From NCBI RefSeq assembly GCF_013366375.1, contig NZ_JABWMJ010000004.1:186001-250000 (forward strand): a stretch of DNA of 64,000 nt, given 5' to 3'. Shown piece after piece: positions 52,774-63,402 of the stretch. The translations under genes were made by a program, and so were the position numbers. The notes beneath the pieces were generated by a model that was given only the letters and a program-made list of their open reading frames with translations, did no database searches and was not told where the DNA came from. Source of the stretch: Rhizobacter koreensis (GTDB lineage Bacteria; Pseudomonadota; Gammaproteobacteria; Burkholderiales; Burkholderiaceae_C). Numbering within the stretch: position 1 is the stretch's first letter; every line of letters starts with the position of its first letter.

Positions 52774-52779
52774 TACAAT
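52774..52779 (+). promoter_or_regulatory. Possible -10 box for scpB
   Basis: TACAAT in GGCTACAATC, 227 nt before scpB and 20 nt after rluD. No strong -35. If used, it gives a long 5' leader. Confidence 0.25.
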
Positions 52780-53005
52780 CGGCGCAATCTGGCGTGCGGA
52801 CCACCCGCTGGGCACCTCACTTGCCCGTTGCCGGCTCCCAGCCCGATCTCGCCGCACCTGAGGGTGCGATCCCCTGGCTCGCGAAACGCAGCCACCCCGT
52901 CGGTCCGAGTCACGTGTGCGTGACGCGAGCGCCCAAGGCGCCCGGGCTGCCGAACCCTTGCGCCCAGACCGCCGGTCCGACCGGTCGAGGATGTGAACGA
53001 AGATC

Positions 53006-54088
53006 ATGAACACGCTGGATGCCAAGCGCGTCCTTGAGACCGCGCTCATCTGCGCGGCCGACCCGCTGACGCTGCGCGACATGCGCGTGCTGTTCGCCGA
53101 CGAGGTCGGCCCCGACACCCTGCGCAGCCTGCTCGACGAGCTCGGCCGCGACTGCGAGGGGCGCGGCATCGAGCTGGTTCCGGTGGCCAGCGGCTGGCGC
53201 TTCCAGAGTCGGCCGGAGATGCGCGAGTACCTCGGGCGCCTGCGTCCCGAGCGCCCGCCGCGCTACTCGCGCGCGCTGATGGAGACGCTCGCGATCATCG
53301 CGTACCGCCAGCCGGTCACGCGCGGCGACATCGAGGACATTCGCGGCGTCGCGGTGTCGAGCCAGATCGTCAAGCAGCTCGAGGACCGCGGCTGGATCGA
53401 GACGATCGGCTACCGCGAGGCGCTCGGACGCCCGGCGCTGCTCGGCACGACCCGCCAGTTCCTCGACGATCTGGGTCTCGCGAGCCTCGAGGACCTGCCC
53501 GCGCTCGCCGGTCCGGACGGCCTCGATCCCACGGCGAGCCTCGGCGCCGCTGCCGCCGAAGCCGCCGCGCGGCTCGAACGGCAGGCCGACCTGGCCTTCG
53601 TGGGCCCGCCCGAAGCCGCCGATCCGACGGGAGGTGACGCGGTCGCCGGGCCGCCAGAGCAGCCGGCGTCGGCCGCCGTCGACGCGTCCGACGCCGATGG
53701 AACCCAGCCGCCGGCGGTCGCATCGGCTGCTGGCGACACGGTTCCGAGCGACGTGGCGCTCTCCGACCGCGCGACCCGAGTCGGCCTTGGGGCGGCGGTC
53801 GAGCATGCAGCGCCCGCGGACGATGCCGCCCCGGGCGAGTGGGCCGCATCGAACGACGAGGCCGCTCCGCTCGACTCACCCGCAGCGGCCGAGCCGGCTG
53901 CGCCGGTCGACCATGCGACGCCCCTCGAGCAGCCGGCATCCGGCGATCAGCCGGCGCCGGTGAAAGCCGCTGCTTCGAGCGCGCCTGCCGAATCCCCCGC
54001 CTCAGCCGACGCGCCCGAACTCCCCTTGCCGACAGAACGTACCGACGTCCTTCCGATCCCGCCCGACGCCATGGAATCCCGCGAATGA
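53006..54088 (+). CDS. scpB: Segregation and condensation protein B, with long low-complexity tail
   Basis: 360-residue protein. The first ~165 residues are a normal ScpB with two winged-helix domains, including [22 protein letters not shown] and [20 protein letters not shown]. ScpB works with SMC and ScpA in chromosome condensation. Residues ~170-360 are an Ala/Pro/Asp/Glu-rich, presumably disordered tail that nearly doubles the usual length. The stop overlaps the rluB ATG. scpA is not in the window. Confidence 0.92.
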   Translation: MNTLDAKRVLETALICAADPLTLRDMRVLFADEVGPDTLRSLLDELGRDCEGRGIELVPVASGWRFQSRPEMREYLGRLRPERPPRYSRALMETLAIIAYRQPVTRGDIEDIRGVAVSSQIVKQLEDRGWIETIGYREALGRPALLGTTRQFLDDLGLASLEDLPALAGPDGLDPTASLGAAAAEAAARLERQADLAFVGPPEAADPTGGDAVAGPPEQPASAAVDASDADGTQPPAVASAAGDTVPSDVALSDRATRVGLGAAVEHAAPADDAAPGEWAASNDEAAPLDSPAAAEPAAPVDHATPLEQPASGDQPAPVKAAASSAPAESPASADAPELPLPTERTDVLPIPPDAMESRE

Positions 54089-56433
54089 ACGACAGCATCG
54101 ATCCGGCAGCGCCGGTGCCCGAGTCCTCGAACGACACGCCGACGGCCGACGCGCCCAAGCCGGCGCGGCGAAAGCGTGCGGCAGCGGCTGCCCCCGAAGC
54201 CGACCCGACGTCGGCTGGCGCGAGCGCGGACGCAAGCGCCGCCGTTGGTGCGCCCGGCGAGGCATCGGACACTGCGCCCGCGGCCAGGCCGCGCCGGCGT
54301 CGCGCCGCGACGGTGGATGCCGACCCGGGCGTTGGCGCATCCGGCGATGCCGGCGAGGACAGCGGCGGCGCTGCCGAGCCAGCGGCGGCTGACGAGGACG
54401 CGCCCGCGCCGCGCCGCCGGCGCACGCGCTCGGCGGCAGCCGCAGGCGCCGCCGACGCCGCGGGGCAAGACGAGAGCGCCGGCACCGCCGCCGCGACGAG
54501 CGCGGCAAGCGGCGACGCGCAGGACGCGGGCGCAGCCGAGCGCACCGGCCGGGACGCCCCTCGGCACAGCGTCGGCACCGCGAGCGCGTCGGAACGCCAC
54601 GACGCTGAAGGTGCCGGCAGTCATGCCGACGGCGGCTCTGCCGAGTCGGCCCCTTCCGCTGCTGCTGCATCGCCGTCCCAGGCCGGCGCGGAAGCCGGCA
54701 CCTCGCCGCGGGCCGTCGCGGACCCGGCTGCCCCGCGCAGCGGCGACGAGGCAAGCGCCGCGCCGCAAAGGGCCGACGCGCGCAGCGACGCCGACGACGG
54801 TTCTTCCTCCGACGCCGACGCATCGGGTCAGACCGAAGCCGGCTCCGATCCCGACGCCTCCCGTGGCGAGCGGCGCCGCCGCAACCGCCGCGATCGCAAG
54901 CGCGGCGCGCGCGAGGACGGCGGCGCGCCGCTCGCGCCGCTTGCCGGTGCAGACGGAGCCGCCGACGCGACGCCGGGCGTGCTGCGCGACATCCCGCCCA
55001 CCGTCAAGCCGCCGCAGCCCGAAGTGGGCGAGGTGTTCGCGCAGGTGCTGTCGGGCGAGTTCGACGCGGCGGTCGACGTTCCCGAGGGCGAGGAACCCGC
55101 ACCCGCACGGCGCGTGCTCGCGCCCGACCCCGACGCGCCGAAGCTCCACAAGGTGCTCGCGCAGTCGGGCGTCGGCTCGCGCCGCGACATGGAGCAGATG
55201 ATCGCCGACGGCCTGATCACCGTGAACGGCGAGCCCGCGCACACCGGGCAGCGCGTCTCGTTCGGCGACCAGGTGCACGTCAACGGCAAGCTGGTGCGGC
55301 TGCGCATCGTGCCGCCGCCGCCGCGCATCATCGCGTACCACAAGCCGGTGGGCGAGATCGTCTCGCACGACGATCCGCAGGGGCGGCCGACCGTGTTCCG
55401 GCGCCTGCCGCGCCTCGCGCACGGCAAGTGGCAGTCGGTCGGGCGCCTCGACATCAACACCGAAGGCCTGCTGCTGTTCACCAACTCGGGTTCGCTCGCC
55501 AACCAGCTGATGCACCCGCGCTTCGGCGTCGAGCGCGAGTACGCCGCACGCGTGCTCGGCACCTTGCAGCCGGACGATCGCGCCGCGCTGCTCGAGGGCG
55601 TCGAGGTCGACGGCCAAACCGCGCAGTTCAAGTCGATCACCGACGGCGGCGGCGAAGGCGCCAACCACTGGTATCGCGTCGTCATCACCGAGGGCCGCAA
55701 CCGCGAGGTGCGCAAGCTCTTCGAGGCGGTCGAGCTCACCGTGAGCCGGCTGATCCGCATCCGGTACGGCACGGTGGTGCTGCCGCACGGTTTGAAGCGC
55801 GGCCAGTGGATCGACCTCGACGATGCCGACGTGCGTGCAATCCGCCGGATGGCCGGCGGCGATGCCGCCGAGCGCCCGCCGCAAGGTCCGCGCGAGGAGC
55901 GCGCCGGTGCCAAGCGCAACGATCGCGGCGAGCGCCCGCGTGGCGACCGCAACGAGCGCCCGCCGCGCAGCAACGACCGTCCGCGTCAGGGCGGGCCCGG
56001 CGCCGGTCAGGTCCCGCGCGCGCGCAACGACGAGCCACGCGCGGCGCGTCCGCCGGTCGACGATCGTCCGCCGGGCGACGACCACGACGAGGATTTCGAG
56101 CTCGACCACGGGCCGATCCCGAACCCGCTCGAGCAGACCTTCGACAAGCGATTCGTGCAAAACCCGCGCAGCCCGGCGGGCGGGCGCGGCTTCGCGCGCG
56201 GCGGCGGCGGCTTCGGTGCCGGCGGCAGCGGTCCGGCGCCCGGCCCGAAGGGTGGCCCGGGGCCCAAGCAGCCCGACCCGCTGCAGACGTCCGTCGGCTA
56301 CATCGGCGCCGACGCTTTCCACCGCAAGAACAAGAACCGCGGTCCGCGCGGCGGCGGCGGCGGCAACTTCGGCGGCGGGCAGGGCGGATTCGGCGGCGGT
56401 GGCGGCGGCTTCGGAGGCAGGCGCGGTCGCTGA
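54085..56433 (+). CDS. rluB: 23S rRNA pseudouridine synthase RluB with large disordered extensions
   Basis: 782-residue protein; the RluB core is only about 240 residues. The S4 domain begins [16 protein letters not shown] (about 353) and the catalytic Asp is D456 in [21 protein letters not shown] and [11 protein letters not shown] complete the RsuA-type domain. Residues 1-350 are low-complexity Ala/Asp/Ser with basic patches ([15 protein letters not shown]), and 590-782 is Arg/Gly-rich with FGGG-type repeats. RluB modifies U2605 of 23S rRNA. The tails may help bind RNA. The ATG overlaps the scpB stop. Confidence 0.92.
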   Translation: MNDSIDPAAPVPESSNDTPTADAPKPARRKRAAAAAPEADPTSAGASADASAAVGAPGEASDTAPAARPRRRRAATVDADPGVGASGDAGEDSGGAAEPAAADEDAPAPRRRRTRSAAAAGAADAAGQDESAGTAAATSAASGDAQDAGAAERTGRDAPRHSVGTASASERHDAEGAGSHADGGSAESAPSAAAASPSQAGAEAGTSPRAVADPAAPRSGDEASAAPQRADARSDADDGSSSDADASGQTEAGSDPDASRGERRRRNRRDRKRGAREDGGAPLAPLAGADGAADATPGVLRDIPPTVKPPQPEVGEVFAQVLSGEFDAAVDVPEGEEPAPARRVLAPDPDAPKLHKVLAQSGVGSRRDMEQMIADGLITVNGEPAHTGQRVSFGDQVHVNGKLVRLRIVPPPPRIIAYHKPVGEIVSHDDPQGRPTVFRRLPRLAHGKWQSVGRLDINTEGLLLFTNSGSLANQLMHPRFGVEREYAARVLGTLQPDDRAALLEGVEVDGQTAQFKSITDGGGEGANHWYRVVITEGRNREVRKLFEAVELTVSRLIRIRYGTVVLPHGLKRGQWIDLDDADVRAIRRMAGGDAAERPPQGPREERAGAKRNDRGERPRGDRNERPPRSNDRPRQGGPGAGQVPRARNDEPRAARPPVDDRPPGDDHDEDFELDHGPIPNPLEQTFDKRFVQNPRSPAGGRGFARGGGGFGAGGSGPAPGPKGGPGPKQPDPLQTSVGYIGADAFHRKNKNRGPRGGGGGNFGGGQGGFGGGGGGFGGRRGR

Positions 56434-56754
56434 TCTGGGCCTGGCCGACGGGCAGGGACGCAATTCGCACCCTTTCGCACGTGAGCGGTCGGTGGGCCCG
56501 GCTCAGGTCGGACCAGCGACCGCCGTTCGGAGCGCCGAGGCGCCGTCGTCAGCAAAGAGGGCTCATCCGCTGCGCCGGCACCGCGTCGACCCGCAACTCG
56601 CGCACGTGGCGACACGCCGCGCACCGCATGGGTAAGCTGACGGCCATGCCGCATCTCGCCCCGAGTCCACGCCCGCACGTAGGGTAGTCCCCGGTATGGC
56701 GAGGCCGCGACGCTACAATCCGAGGCTTTGCCAAACGCTGACCCGGAGAACTCT
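56434..56754. other. Intergenic stretch between rluB and ndk
   Basis: 321 nt without a convincing gene or terminator. The one likely signal is TACAAT (56714-56719), a possible ndk -10. Short open frames here lack ribosome sites. Confidence 0.5.
56714..56719 (+). promoter_or_regulatory. Possible -10 box for ndk
   Basis: TACAAT, 35 nt before the ndk ATG, in the context CGCTACAATC, similar to the box upstream of scpB. The -35 is not recognisable. Confidence 0.35.
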
Positions 56755-57180
56755 ATGGCGCTCGAGCGCACCCTTTCGATCATCAAGCCCGACGCCGTCG
56801 CCAAGAACGTGATCGGGCAGATCTACTCGCGTTTCGAGGGCGCGGGGCTGCGCATCATCGCGTCGCGGATGGCGCATCTCTCGAAGAGCGAAGCGGAGGC
56901 GTTCTACGCGGTCCACAAGGAACGTCCGTTCTTCAAGGACCTGGTGTCGTTCATGATCTCGGGTCCGGTGATGATCCAGGTCCTCGAGGGCGAGGACGCG
57001 ATCGCGATGAACCGTCGCCTGATGGGCGCGACCGACCCGAAGAAGGCGGACGCCGGCACGATCCGCGCCGACTTCGCGGACAGCATCGACGCGAACGCGG
57101 TGCACGGTTCCGACGCGGCCGAGACGGCTGCCGTCGAGATCGCGTTCTTCTTCGCCGGCATGAACCTCTACAGCCGCTGA
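56755..57180 (+). CDS. ndk: Nucleoside diphosphate kinase
   Basis: 141-residue enzyme, standard length, that equalises NTP pools through a phospho-His. The start [15 protein letters not shown], the [17 protein letters not shown] segment and the active-site His in [16 protein letters not shown] are all present. GGAGA precedes the ATG. It heads the ndk-rlmN-pilW-rodZ-ispG-hisS-yfgM-bamB run. Confidence 0.97.
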   Translation: MALERTLSIIKPDAVAKNVIGQIYSRFEGAGLRIIASRMAHLSKSEAEAFYAVHKERPFFKDLVSFMISGPVMIQVLEGEDAIAMNRRLMGATDPKKADAGTIRADFADSIDANAVHGSDAAETAAVEIAFFFAGMNLYSR

Positions 57181-57190
57181 CGACGCCGCG

Positions 57191-58363
57191 ATGAACCTGC
57201 TGCAGCCCGACCGTGACGCGCTCGCCGAGTGGTGCGCGCAGATCGGCGAGCAGCGCTTTCGCGCCACCCAGCTGTTCCGCTGGATCCATCAGAAAGGCGC
57301 CGCCGACTTCGCGACGATGACCGATCTCGCGAAGTCGTTTCGCGAGAAGCTCGCCGCCCGGGCCGAGATCCGCGCGCTGCCGGTCGCGAGCGAGCAGGTC
57401 GCCGCCGACGGCACGGTGAAGTGGCTGTTCGACGTCGGCGCCGGCAACGCGGTCGAGACCGTGTTCATCCCCGAGACCGGCCGCGGCACGCTCTGCATCT
57501 CGTCGCAGGCCGGGTGTGCGGTCGGCTGCCGCTTCTGCTCGACCGGCCACCAGGGCTTCAGCCGCAACCTCACGACCGCCGAGATCGTCGCGCAGCTCTG
57601 GTACGCGGAGTTCGCTCTGCGCAAGCGCCTCGGTCTTGCCGACGGTGAACGCGCGATCACCAACGTCGTGATGATGGGGATGGGCGAGCCGCTGCAGAAC
57701 TACGCCGCACTGGTGCCCGCGCTGCGCATGATGCTCGACGACCACGGCTATGGCCTGTCGCGTCGCCGCGTGACAGTCTCGACCTCGGGCGTCGTGCCGA
57801 TGATCGACCGGCTCGGCGACGACTGCCCGGTGGCCCTCGCGGTGTCGCTGCACGCGCCGAACGATGCGCTGCGCGACAGCCTGGTTCCGCTCAACCGCAA
57901 GTACCCGATCGCCGAGCTGATCGCGGCGTGCAACCGCTACCTCGCGCGTGCGCCGCGCGACTTCATCACGCTCGAGTACTGCATGCTCGACGGCGTCAAC
58001 GACCGCGACGCCGACGCTCGCGAGCTGGCCGCGCTGGTGCTGGGCGCACCGGGTCCGCTCGGCGAACGCCGCCAGGGCCTCGCCTGCAAGATCAACCTGA
58101 TCCCGTTCAACCCGTTCTCCGAATCGGGCCTCAAGCGCTCGCCCGATGCGCGCGTGGCGGCGTTCGCACGCGTGCTGCAGGACGCCGGCCTCGTGACCAC
58201 CGTGCGCAAGACGCGCGGCGACGACATCGCGGCAGCGTGCGGGCAGCTCGCCGGTGAAGTGCAGGACCGCACCAACGCGAAGACGCGCGTCGCCGAGGCC
58301 TCGATCCGCATCCATCGCCGCACCGACGCCGCGCTCGCTGCCGCGGCCGAGAGGCCCGCGTGA
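57191..58363 (+). CDS. rlmN: Dual-specificity 23S rRNA/tRNA adenine C2-methyltransferase RlmN
   Basis: 390-residue radical SAM enzyme that methylates A2503 of 23S rRNA and A37 of some tRNAs. The iron-sulfur motif [11 protein letters not shown] is present, with the SAM region GMGEPLQNY. The methyl-carrying Cys lies near the C-terminus in AAACGQL. The N-terminal accessory domain (about 1-90) includes [13 protein letters not shown]. It lies 10 nt after ndk and overlaps pilW by 4 nt. Confidence 0.95.
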   Translation: MNLLQPDRDALAEWCAQIGEQRFRATQLFRWIHQKGAADFATMTDLAKSFREKLAARAEIRALPVASEQVAADGTVKWLFDVGAGNAVETVFIPETGRGTLCISSQAGCAVGCRFCSTGHQGFSRNLTTAEIVAQLWYAEFALRKRLGLADGERAITNVVMMGMGEPLQNYAALVPALRMMLDDHGYGLSRRRVTVSTSGVVPMIDRLGDDCPVALAVSLHAPNDALRDSLVPLNRKYPIAELIAACNRYLARAPRDFITLEYCMLDGVNDRDADARELAALVLGAPGPLGERRQGLACKINLIPFNPFSESGLKRSPDARVAAFARVLQDAGLVTTVRKTRGDDIAAACGQLAGEVQDRTNAKTRVAEASIRIHRRTDAALAAAAERPA

Positions 58364-59196
58364 GCATGCGGTCGGCACGGCTTGCCCGCCCGCTCGCCGC
58401 CGGCATCGCGGCGGGGCTCGGCGCGTTCGCGCTCGCCGGTTGCGTGTCGACGACGTCGACCAAGGCCGACCTGCCCGCGGCCAACACGCGCGACCGCATC
58501 ACGGCGTCGGACGAGCCCGATGCGATGCGGCGCGCGCGGGCGCGCTTCGACCTGGCGTCGGCGTACTTCAGCCGCAACCAGATGATGACGGCGCTCGATC
58601 AGGTCAAGCTCGCGCTCGATGCCGACCCGAACTACGCCGAGGCGTACAACCTGCGCGGCCTCATCTACTCGAATCTCGGCGACACCGCGCTCGCCGAGGA
58701 GAGCTTCCGGCGCTCGCTGCAGCTCAAGCCTCGCGACCCGGACACGATGCACAACTACGGCTGGTACCTGTGCCAGCAGAAGCGCTATCCGGAGGCGCAG
58801 TCGTTCTTCACCCAGGCGATGGCGATTCCGCAGTACCGCGGGACGGCGCGCACGCTGCTCACCCAGGGCATCTGCCACGCCTACGCCGGGCAGCTCGCCG
58901 AGGCCGACAACACGCTGAGTCGCGCCTACGAACTCGACCCCGGCAATCCGTTCGTCGCGGTCAATCTGTCGCAGGTGCTCTATCAACGCGGCGAGTACGA
59001 GCGCGCGCGCTTCTACGTGCGCCGCGTCAACGGCATGACCGACATCTCGAACGCGCAGACGCTGTGGCTCGCCGCCCGCATCGAGCAGAAGCTCGGCAAC
59101 CAGCAGGGCGTCACGCAGTTCGGCACGCAGCTCCAGAACCGTTTCCCCGACTCGCGTGAGGCGGCGGCGTATGCCCGAGGTTCGTTCGATGAATGA
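58360..59196 (+). CDS. pilW: Type IV pilus biogenesis lipoprotein PilW/PilF (TPR)
   Basis: 278-residue lipoprotein; the lipobox LAGC ends the signal peptide (about 25-28). At least five tetratricopeptide repeats follow, such as [20 protein letters not shown] and [20 protein letters not shown]. PilW/PilF helps the PilQ secretin insert and multimerise. Its position between rlmN and rodZ matches other betaproteobacteria. The start is GTG overlapping the rlmN stop. No other pilus genes are in the window. Confidence 0.9.
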   Translation: MSMRSARLARPLAAGIAAGLGAFALAGCVSTTSTKADLPAANTRDRITASDEPDAMRRARARFDLASAYFSRNQMMTALDQVKLALDADPNYAEAYNLRGLIYSNLGDTALAEESFRRSLQLKPRDPDTMHNYGWYLCQQKRYPEAQSFFTQAMAIPQYRGTARTLLTQGICHAYAGQLAEADNTLSRAYELDPGNPFVAVNLSQVLYQRGEYERARFYVRRVNGMTDISNAQTLWLAARIEQKLGNQQGVTQFGTQLQNRFPDSREAAAYARGSFDE

Positions 59197-60034
59197 GGCG
59201 ACCGCTTCGACCGCCGCCGGCGGAGCGCAGAGCGCGGGCGCACTGCTGCGCGCGGCGCGCATGGCGCAGGGCATCGAGATCGAGGCGCTCGCCGCGGCGA
59301 TCAAGGTGACGCCGCACAAGCTCGAGCTGCTCGAGCAGGATCGCCACGCCGAGCTGCCCGACGCCACCTTCGCGCGTGCGCTCGCGCAGACCGTCTGCCG
59401 CGCGCTCAGGATCGACCCGTCGCCGGTGCTGCGGCTGCTGCCGCCCGCCGGCGGCTACCGCATCGAGCAGGTCGACGAAGGGCTCAACACGCCGTTTCGC
59501 GAGCGCCCGGGCCACTTCGTTCCGCAGCCGTGGGCGGTGCTCGCGAGCGCCAAGCTGTGGGTCGGGCTGGTCTTCGTCCTGGCCGCGCTGATCGCGGTGT
59601 TGCTGCTGCCGTCCAAGCTGTTCAGCGTGTCGACCACGCCGCGTCCGGTTGCCGCGTCGCCGGCGGCGAGCAGTACGCCGACGACGGTGACCGAGGTCAT
59701 TCCCGCGGCCGGGACCGACGCGGTCGCCTCGGGGACGGTGGCGCCCGAGGCGGCGGCATCGGATGCGCCGGCCGACGCCGCGTCGGGCGCCGGCGGCACA
59801 CCCATCGTGCACGTGCAGGCGAGTGCGCCGTCGTGGGTCGAGATCACCGACGCACAGGGTCAGGTGCTGCTCGGCCGCTCGCTCAAGGCCGGGGAGGCGC
59901 TCGGCGTCGACGGCTCGCCGCCGCTGCGCGTGCGCATCGGCAACGCCGCGGCGACCCAGCTCAGCTTTCGCGGCGAGCCGCTCGCGCTTGCCGCCTACAC
60001 CCGCGACAACGTGGCGCGGCTCGAACTGAAGTGA
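59189..60034 (+). CDS. rodZ: RodZ-like cytoskeletal protein (HTH membrane protein)
   Basis: 281-residue bitopic membrane protein. The N-terminal helix-turn-helix domain (about 14-80) has [17 protein letters not shown] and [17 protein letters not shown]. One membrane span lies at about 123-141. An Ala/Thr/Pro linker (145-205) leads to a periplasmic DUF4115 domain (about 208-281) with [15 protein letters not shown]. In rods RodZ links MreB to the wall machinery. I chose ATG 59189, overlapping the pilW stop, with GAGG upstream; an in-frame ATG at 59171 is also possible. Confidence 0.9.
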   Translation: MNEATASTAAGGAQSAGALLRAARMAQGIEIEALAAAIKVTPHKLELLEQDRHAELPDATFARALAQTVCRALRIDPSPVLRLLPPAGGYRIEQVDEGLNTPFRERPGHFVPQPWAVLASAKLWVGLVFVLAALIAVLLLPSKLFSVSTTPRPVAASPAASSTPTTVTEVIPAAGTDAVASGTVAPEAAASDAPADAASGAGGTPIVHVQASAPSWVEITDAQGQVLLGRSLKAGEALGVDGSPPLRVRIGNAAATQLSFRGEPLALAAYTRDNVARLELK

Positions 60035-60039
60035 GCCAG

Positions 60040-61335
60040 ATGAACGACCTCTCGATGGACATCGGCAGCTTCGTCGAGCCGGCGCGTCCGGCGCCGCGGC
60101 GCAGCCGGCAGGCGACGGTGCGCTGGGGCAGCCGGGTCGTGACGATCGGCGGCGACGCGCCGGTGCGCGTGCAGTCGATGACCAACACCGACACCGTCGA
60201 CGCGATCGGCACCGCCATCCAGGTGAAGGAACTCGCGCAGGCCGGCTCGGAGCTGGTCCGCATCACCGTCAACACGCCCGGGGCCGCAGCGGCGGTGCCG
60301 TACCTGCGTGAGCAGCTCGACCGCATGGGCGTCGACGTGCCCCTGGTCGGCGACTTCCATTACAACGGTCACCGCCTGCTGGCCGACTACCCGGCATGCG
60401 CCGAGGCGCTCAGCAAGTACCGCATCAACCCCGGCAACGTCGGCAAGGGCGACAAGCACGACCGTCAGTTCGGGCAGATGGTCGAGATCGCCGCGCGCCT
60501 GAACAAGGTCGTGCGAATCGGCGTCAACTGGGGCAGCCTCGACCAGGAACTGCTCGCGGCCATGATGGACGAGAACGCGCAGCTCGCCGAGCCGCAGCCG
60601 CCGCAGCAGATCATGTACCGGGCGATCATCGCGTCGGCGCTGCAGTCCGCCCGGCGCGCCGAGGCGCTCGGCCTCGCGCCCGAGCAGATCATCCTGTCGT
60701 GCAAGATGTCCGGCGTGCAGGACCTGATCAGCGTGTACCGCGCGCTGGCGCGGTCGTGCGACTACCCGCTGCACCTGGGCCTCACCGAGGCGGGCATGGG
60801 CACCAAGGGCACGGTCGCATCGACGACGGCGCTCGCCATCCTGCTGCAGGAGGGCATCGGCGACACGATCCGCGTCTCGCTGACGCCGCAGCCGGGCGAG
60901 GCGCGCACGCAGGAGGTGGTCGTCGCGCGCGAGATCCTTCAATCGCTCGGCTTGCGCACCTTCAACCCGAGCGTGACCGCGTGCCCGGGCTGCGGCCGCA
61001 CCACGAGCACCACGTTCCAGGAGCTCGCCAAGCAGATCGACGACTACCTGCGGGCGCAGATGCCGATCTGGACCGCGCGCTACCCGGGCGTCGAGGGCCT
61101 CAAGGTCGCGGTGATGGGCTGCATCGTAAACGGCCCCGGCGAGAGCAAGCACGCCGACATCGGCATCAGCCTGCCCGGCACCGGCGAGGCCCCCGCGGCG
61201 CCGGTGTTCATCGATGGCGAGAAGGCGCTCACGCTGCGCGGCGAGACCATCGCCAGCGACTTCCAGGTGCTCGTCGAGCGCTACATCGAACAGCGCTTCG
61301 GCGCCGCGCGCGAGCCGCTGACCGTCGGCGCCTAG
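60040..61335 (+). CDS. ispG: 4-hydroxy-3-methylbut-2-enyl diphosphate synthase
   Basis: 431-residue iron-sulfur enzyme of the MEP isoprenoid pathway. The TIM-barrel N-terminus has [11 protein letters not shown] and [12 protein letters not shown]. The 4Fe-4S ligands are in ACPGCGRT and [10 protein letters not shown] mid-protein insert typical of this group is present. It lies 5 nt after rodZ. Its pathway supplies the farnesyl diphosphate used by hpnCDE. An in-frame GTG at 60031 could also serve as start. Confidence 0.96.
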   Translation: MNDLSMDIGSFVEPARPAPRRSRQATVRWGSRVVTIGGDAPVRVQSMTNTDTVDAIGTAIQVKELAQAGSELVRITVNTPGAAAAVPYLREQLDRMGVDVPLVGDFHYNGHRLLADYPACAEALSKYRINPGNVGKGDKHDRQFGQMVEIAARLNKVVRIGVNWGSLDQELLAAMMDENAQLAEPQPPQQIMYRAIIASALQSARRAEALGLAPEQIILSCKMSGVQDLISVYRALARSCDYPLHLGLTEAGMGTKGTVASTTALAILLQEGIGDTIRVSLTPQPGEARTQEVVVAREILQSLGLRTFNPSVTACPGCGRTTSTTFQELAKQIDDYLRAQMPIWTARYPGVEGLKVAVMGCIVNGPGESKHADIGISLPGTGEAPAAPVFIDGEKALTLRGETIASDFQVLVERYIEQRFGAAREPLTVGA

Positions 61336-61388
61336 GCGCCGACTCCCCGACTTCACGCGAGCAGGCGCTCGCGCCGACCTGCTTCGCC

Positions 61389-62702
61389 ATGACCGAACCC
61401 GTCCGCAAGCTCGCCCCGCTGCAGGGCATCAAGGGGATGAACGACATCCTGCCGCCCGAGTCGGAGCGCTGGGAATGGTTCGAGGGCGTGGTGCGCGAGC
61501 TGATGCGGCGCCACGGCTATGCCAACGTGCGCACACCGATCGTCGAGCCGACGGCGCTCTTCGTGCGCGGCATCGGCGAGGTGACCGACATCGTCGAGAA
61601 GGAGATGTACTCGTTCGAGGACGCGATGAACGGCGACCGCCTGACGCTGCGCCCCGAGAACACCGCGGGCGTTGTGCGCGCCGTCACCGAGCACTCGTTC
61701 CTGCGCGACGGCGGCAAGCGTCTCTTCTACATCGGGCCGATGTTTCGCCACGAGCGGCCGCAGAAGGGGCGCTATCGCCAGTTCCACCAGGTCGGCGCCG
61801 AGGCCATGGGCTATCCGGGTCCGGACGTCGATGCCGAGCTGATCCTGATGGTGCGGGCGCTATGGCGCGAGCTCGGCCTCGTGGTCGGCGACCACGTGCG
61901 GCTCGAGATCAACAGCCTCGGCCAAGCCGACGAGCGGAGCGCGCACCGGCGCGCGCTGATCGCCCACTTCGAGGCCCACCTCGATGCGCTCGACGACGAG
62001 GCGCGTGCTCGTCTGCACCGCAACCCGCTGCGCCTGCTGGACAGCAAGCACCCGCCGATGCAGGCGGTGATCGAGAGCGCGCCGCGTCTTATTGACCACC
62101 TGGGCGACGAGTCGCTCGCCCACCTGGCGGGCGTGCGCGCGATCCTCGACGCGGCGGGGCTCGAGTACCGCATCAACCCGCGCCTGGTGCGCGGGCTCGA
62201 CTACTACAACCTCACGGTGTTCGAGTGGGTCACCGATCGGCTCGGCTCGCAGAACACGGTGTGCGGGGGCGGCCGCTACGACCCGCTGATCGAGCGTCTG
62301 GGCGGCAAGCCCGCGCCGGCGGTGGGCTGGGGCATGGGCATCGAACGCGTCTTGCTGCTGCTGAAGGAGCTCGCGATCGAGGCGCCGGCTCGGGCGCCGA
62401 CGGTCTACGCGGTGGTGCCACGGGCCGAGGCGAGCGCGGCGGCGACCCGGGCCTGCGACACCCTGCGCGCCGCGGGCGTGTCGGTCGTGATGCACGCAGC
62501 CGGTGCCGACGGCTGGGGCAGCATGAAGAGCCAGCTGCGTCGCGCCGACGCGAGCGGCGCGCGCTACGCGCTGATCTTCGGCGACGACGAGCTCGCGCGC
62601 GGCGAGGTCGCGCTCAAGGCTTTGCGCGAGCCCGATGCCGAGCAGCGCACCTTGCCGCTTGCCGATATCGCCCGCTGGGGCGCCGAACTCGGCACCGCAT
62701 AA
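61389..62702 (+). CDS. hisS: Histidyl-tRNA synthetase
   Basis: 437-residue class II aminoacyl-tRNA synthetase. Motif 1 region [12 protein letters not shown], motif 2 [16 protein letters not shown], the His-specific LVRGLDYYN and GGGRYD segments, and motif 3 [13 protein letters not shown] are all present. A C-terminal anticodon-binding domain covers about 335-437. The ATG follows ispG by 53 nt. Confidence 0.97.
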   Translation: MTEPVRKLAPLQGIKGMNDILPPESERWEWFEGVVRELMRRHGYANVRTPIVEPTALFVRGIGEVTDIVEKEMYSFEDAMNGDRLTLRPENTAGVVRAVTEHSFLRDGGKRLFYIGPMFRHERPQKGRYRQFHQVGAEAMGYPGPDVDAELILMVRALWRELGLVVGDHVRLEINSLGQADERSAHRRALIAHFEAHLDALDDEARARLHRNPLRLLDSKHPPMQAVIESAPRLIDHLGDESLAHLAGVRAILDAAGLEYRINPRLVRGLDYYNLTVFEWVTDRLGSQNTVCGGGRYDPLIERLGGKPAPAVGWGMGIERVLLLLKELAIEAPARAPTVYAVVPRAEASAAATRACDTLRAAGVSVVMHAAGADGWGSMKSQLRRADASGARYALIFGDDELARGEVALKALREPDAEQRTLPLADIARWGAELGTA

Positions 62703-62730
62703 TCGCGCGTTCACCGGAACCGACTCTCGC

Positions 62731-63402
62731 ATGGCTACCCATCTCGACCTCGAAGAACAAGAGCAACTCGACCAGCTGAAGGCGTTCTGGAAGCAATACG
62801 GGAACCTGATCAGCTGGATCGTCATCGCCGCCGTGGCAGCCTATGCCGCGTGGTCGGGCTGGAACTACTGGCAGCGCGACCAGGCCGTGAAGGCCGGCGC
62901 GATGTACGACGAGCTGTCGCGTGCCGCACAGGCCGGTGACGCCGAGCGCGCCAGCCGCGTGTTCGAGGACCTGAAGTCGCGCTACCCGGGCACGGTATTC
63001 ACGCAGCAGGCGGCGCTGATGGCGGCGCAGGCGCAGGCCGACAAGGGCCAGCCCGATGCCGCGCGTGCCACGCTGACCTGGGTCGCCGACAATGCCGCCG
63101 AGCCCGAGTACCGCACGATCGCGCGCCTGCGCCTCGCGGGCCTGTTGCTCGACGAGAAGAAGTACGACGAGGCGCTGCGCGTCCTCGACGAGGCCAAGGC
63201 CCCGAACTTCGCCGGGCTGGTCGCCGACCGCCGCGGTGATGTCTTCCGGGCACAGGGCAAGGACAACAGCGCGCGCTCGTCGTACCTGGCAGCCTGGCAG
63301 GCGATCGACGAGCGCGTCGCCTACCGCCGCCTCGTCGAAGCCAAGCTCGGCGCGCTCGGCGTGACCCCGCCGGCGGCCGCCGCCTCGGGGGCCTCGAAGT
63401 GA
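62731..63402 (+). CDS. yfgM: YfgM-family membrane TPR protein (ancillary SecYEG subunit)
   Basis: 223-residue protein with a short acidic cytoplasmic N-terminus, one membrane span (about 24-44) and a periplasmic tetratricopeptide domain (about 55-205). The opening DLEEQEQLDQLKAFWKQYGN is typical. In E. coli YfgM associates with SecYEG and PpiD. It lies between hisS and bamB, its usual place, and its stop overlaps the bamB start. Confidence 0.92.
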   Translation: MATHLDLEEQEQLDQLKAFWKQYGNLISWIVIAAVAAYAAWSGWNYWQRDQAVKAGAMYDELSRAAQAGDAERASRVFEDLKSRYPGTVFTQQAALMAAQAQADKGQPDAARATLTWVADNAAEPEYRTIARLRLAGLLLDEKKYDEALRVLDEAKAPNFAGLVADRRGDVFRAQGKDNSARSSYLAAWQAIDERVAYRRLVEAKLGALGVTPPAAAASGASK

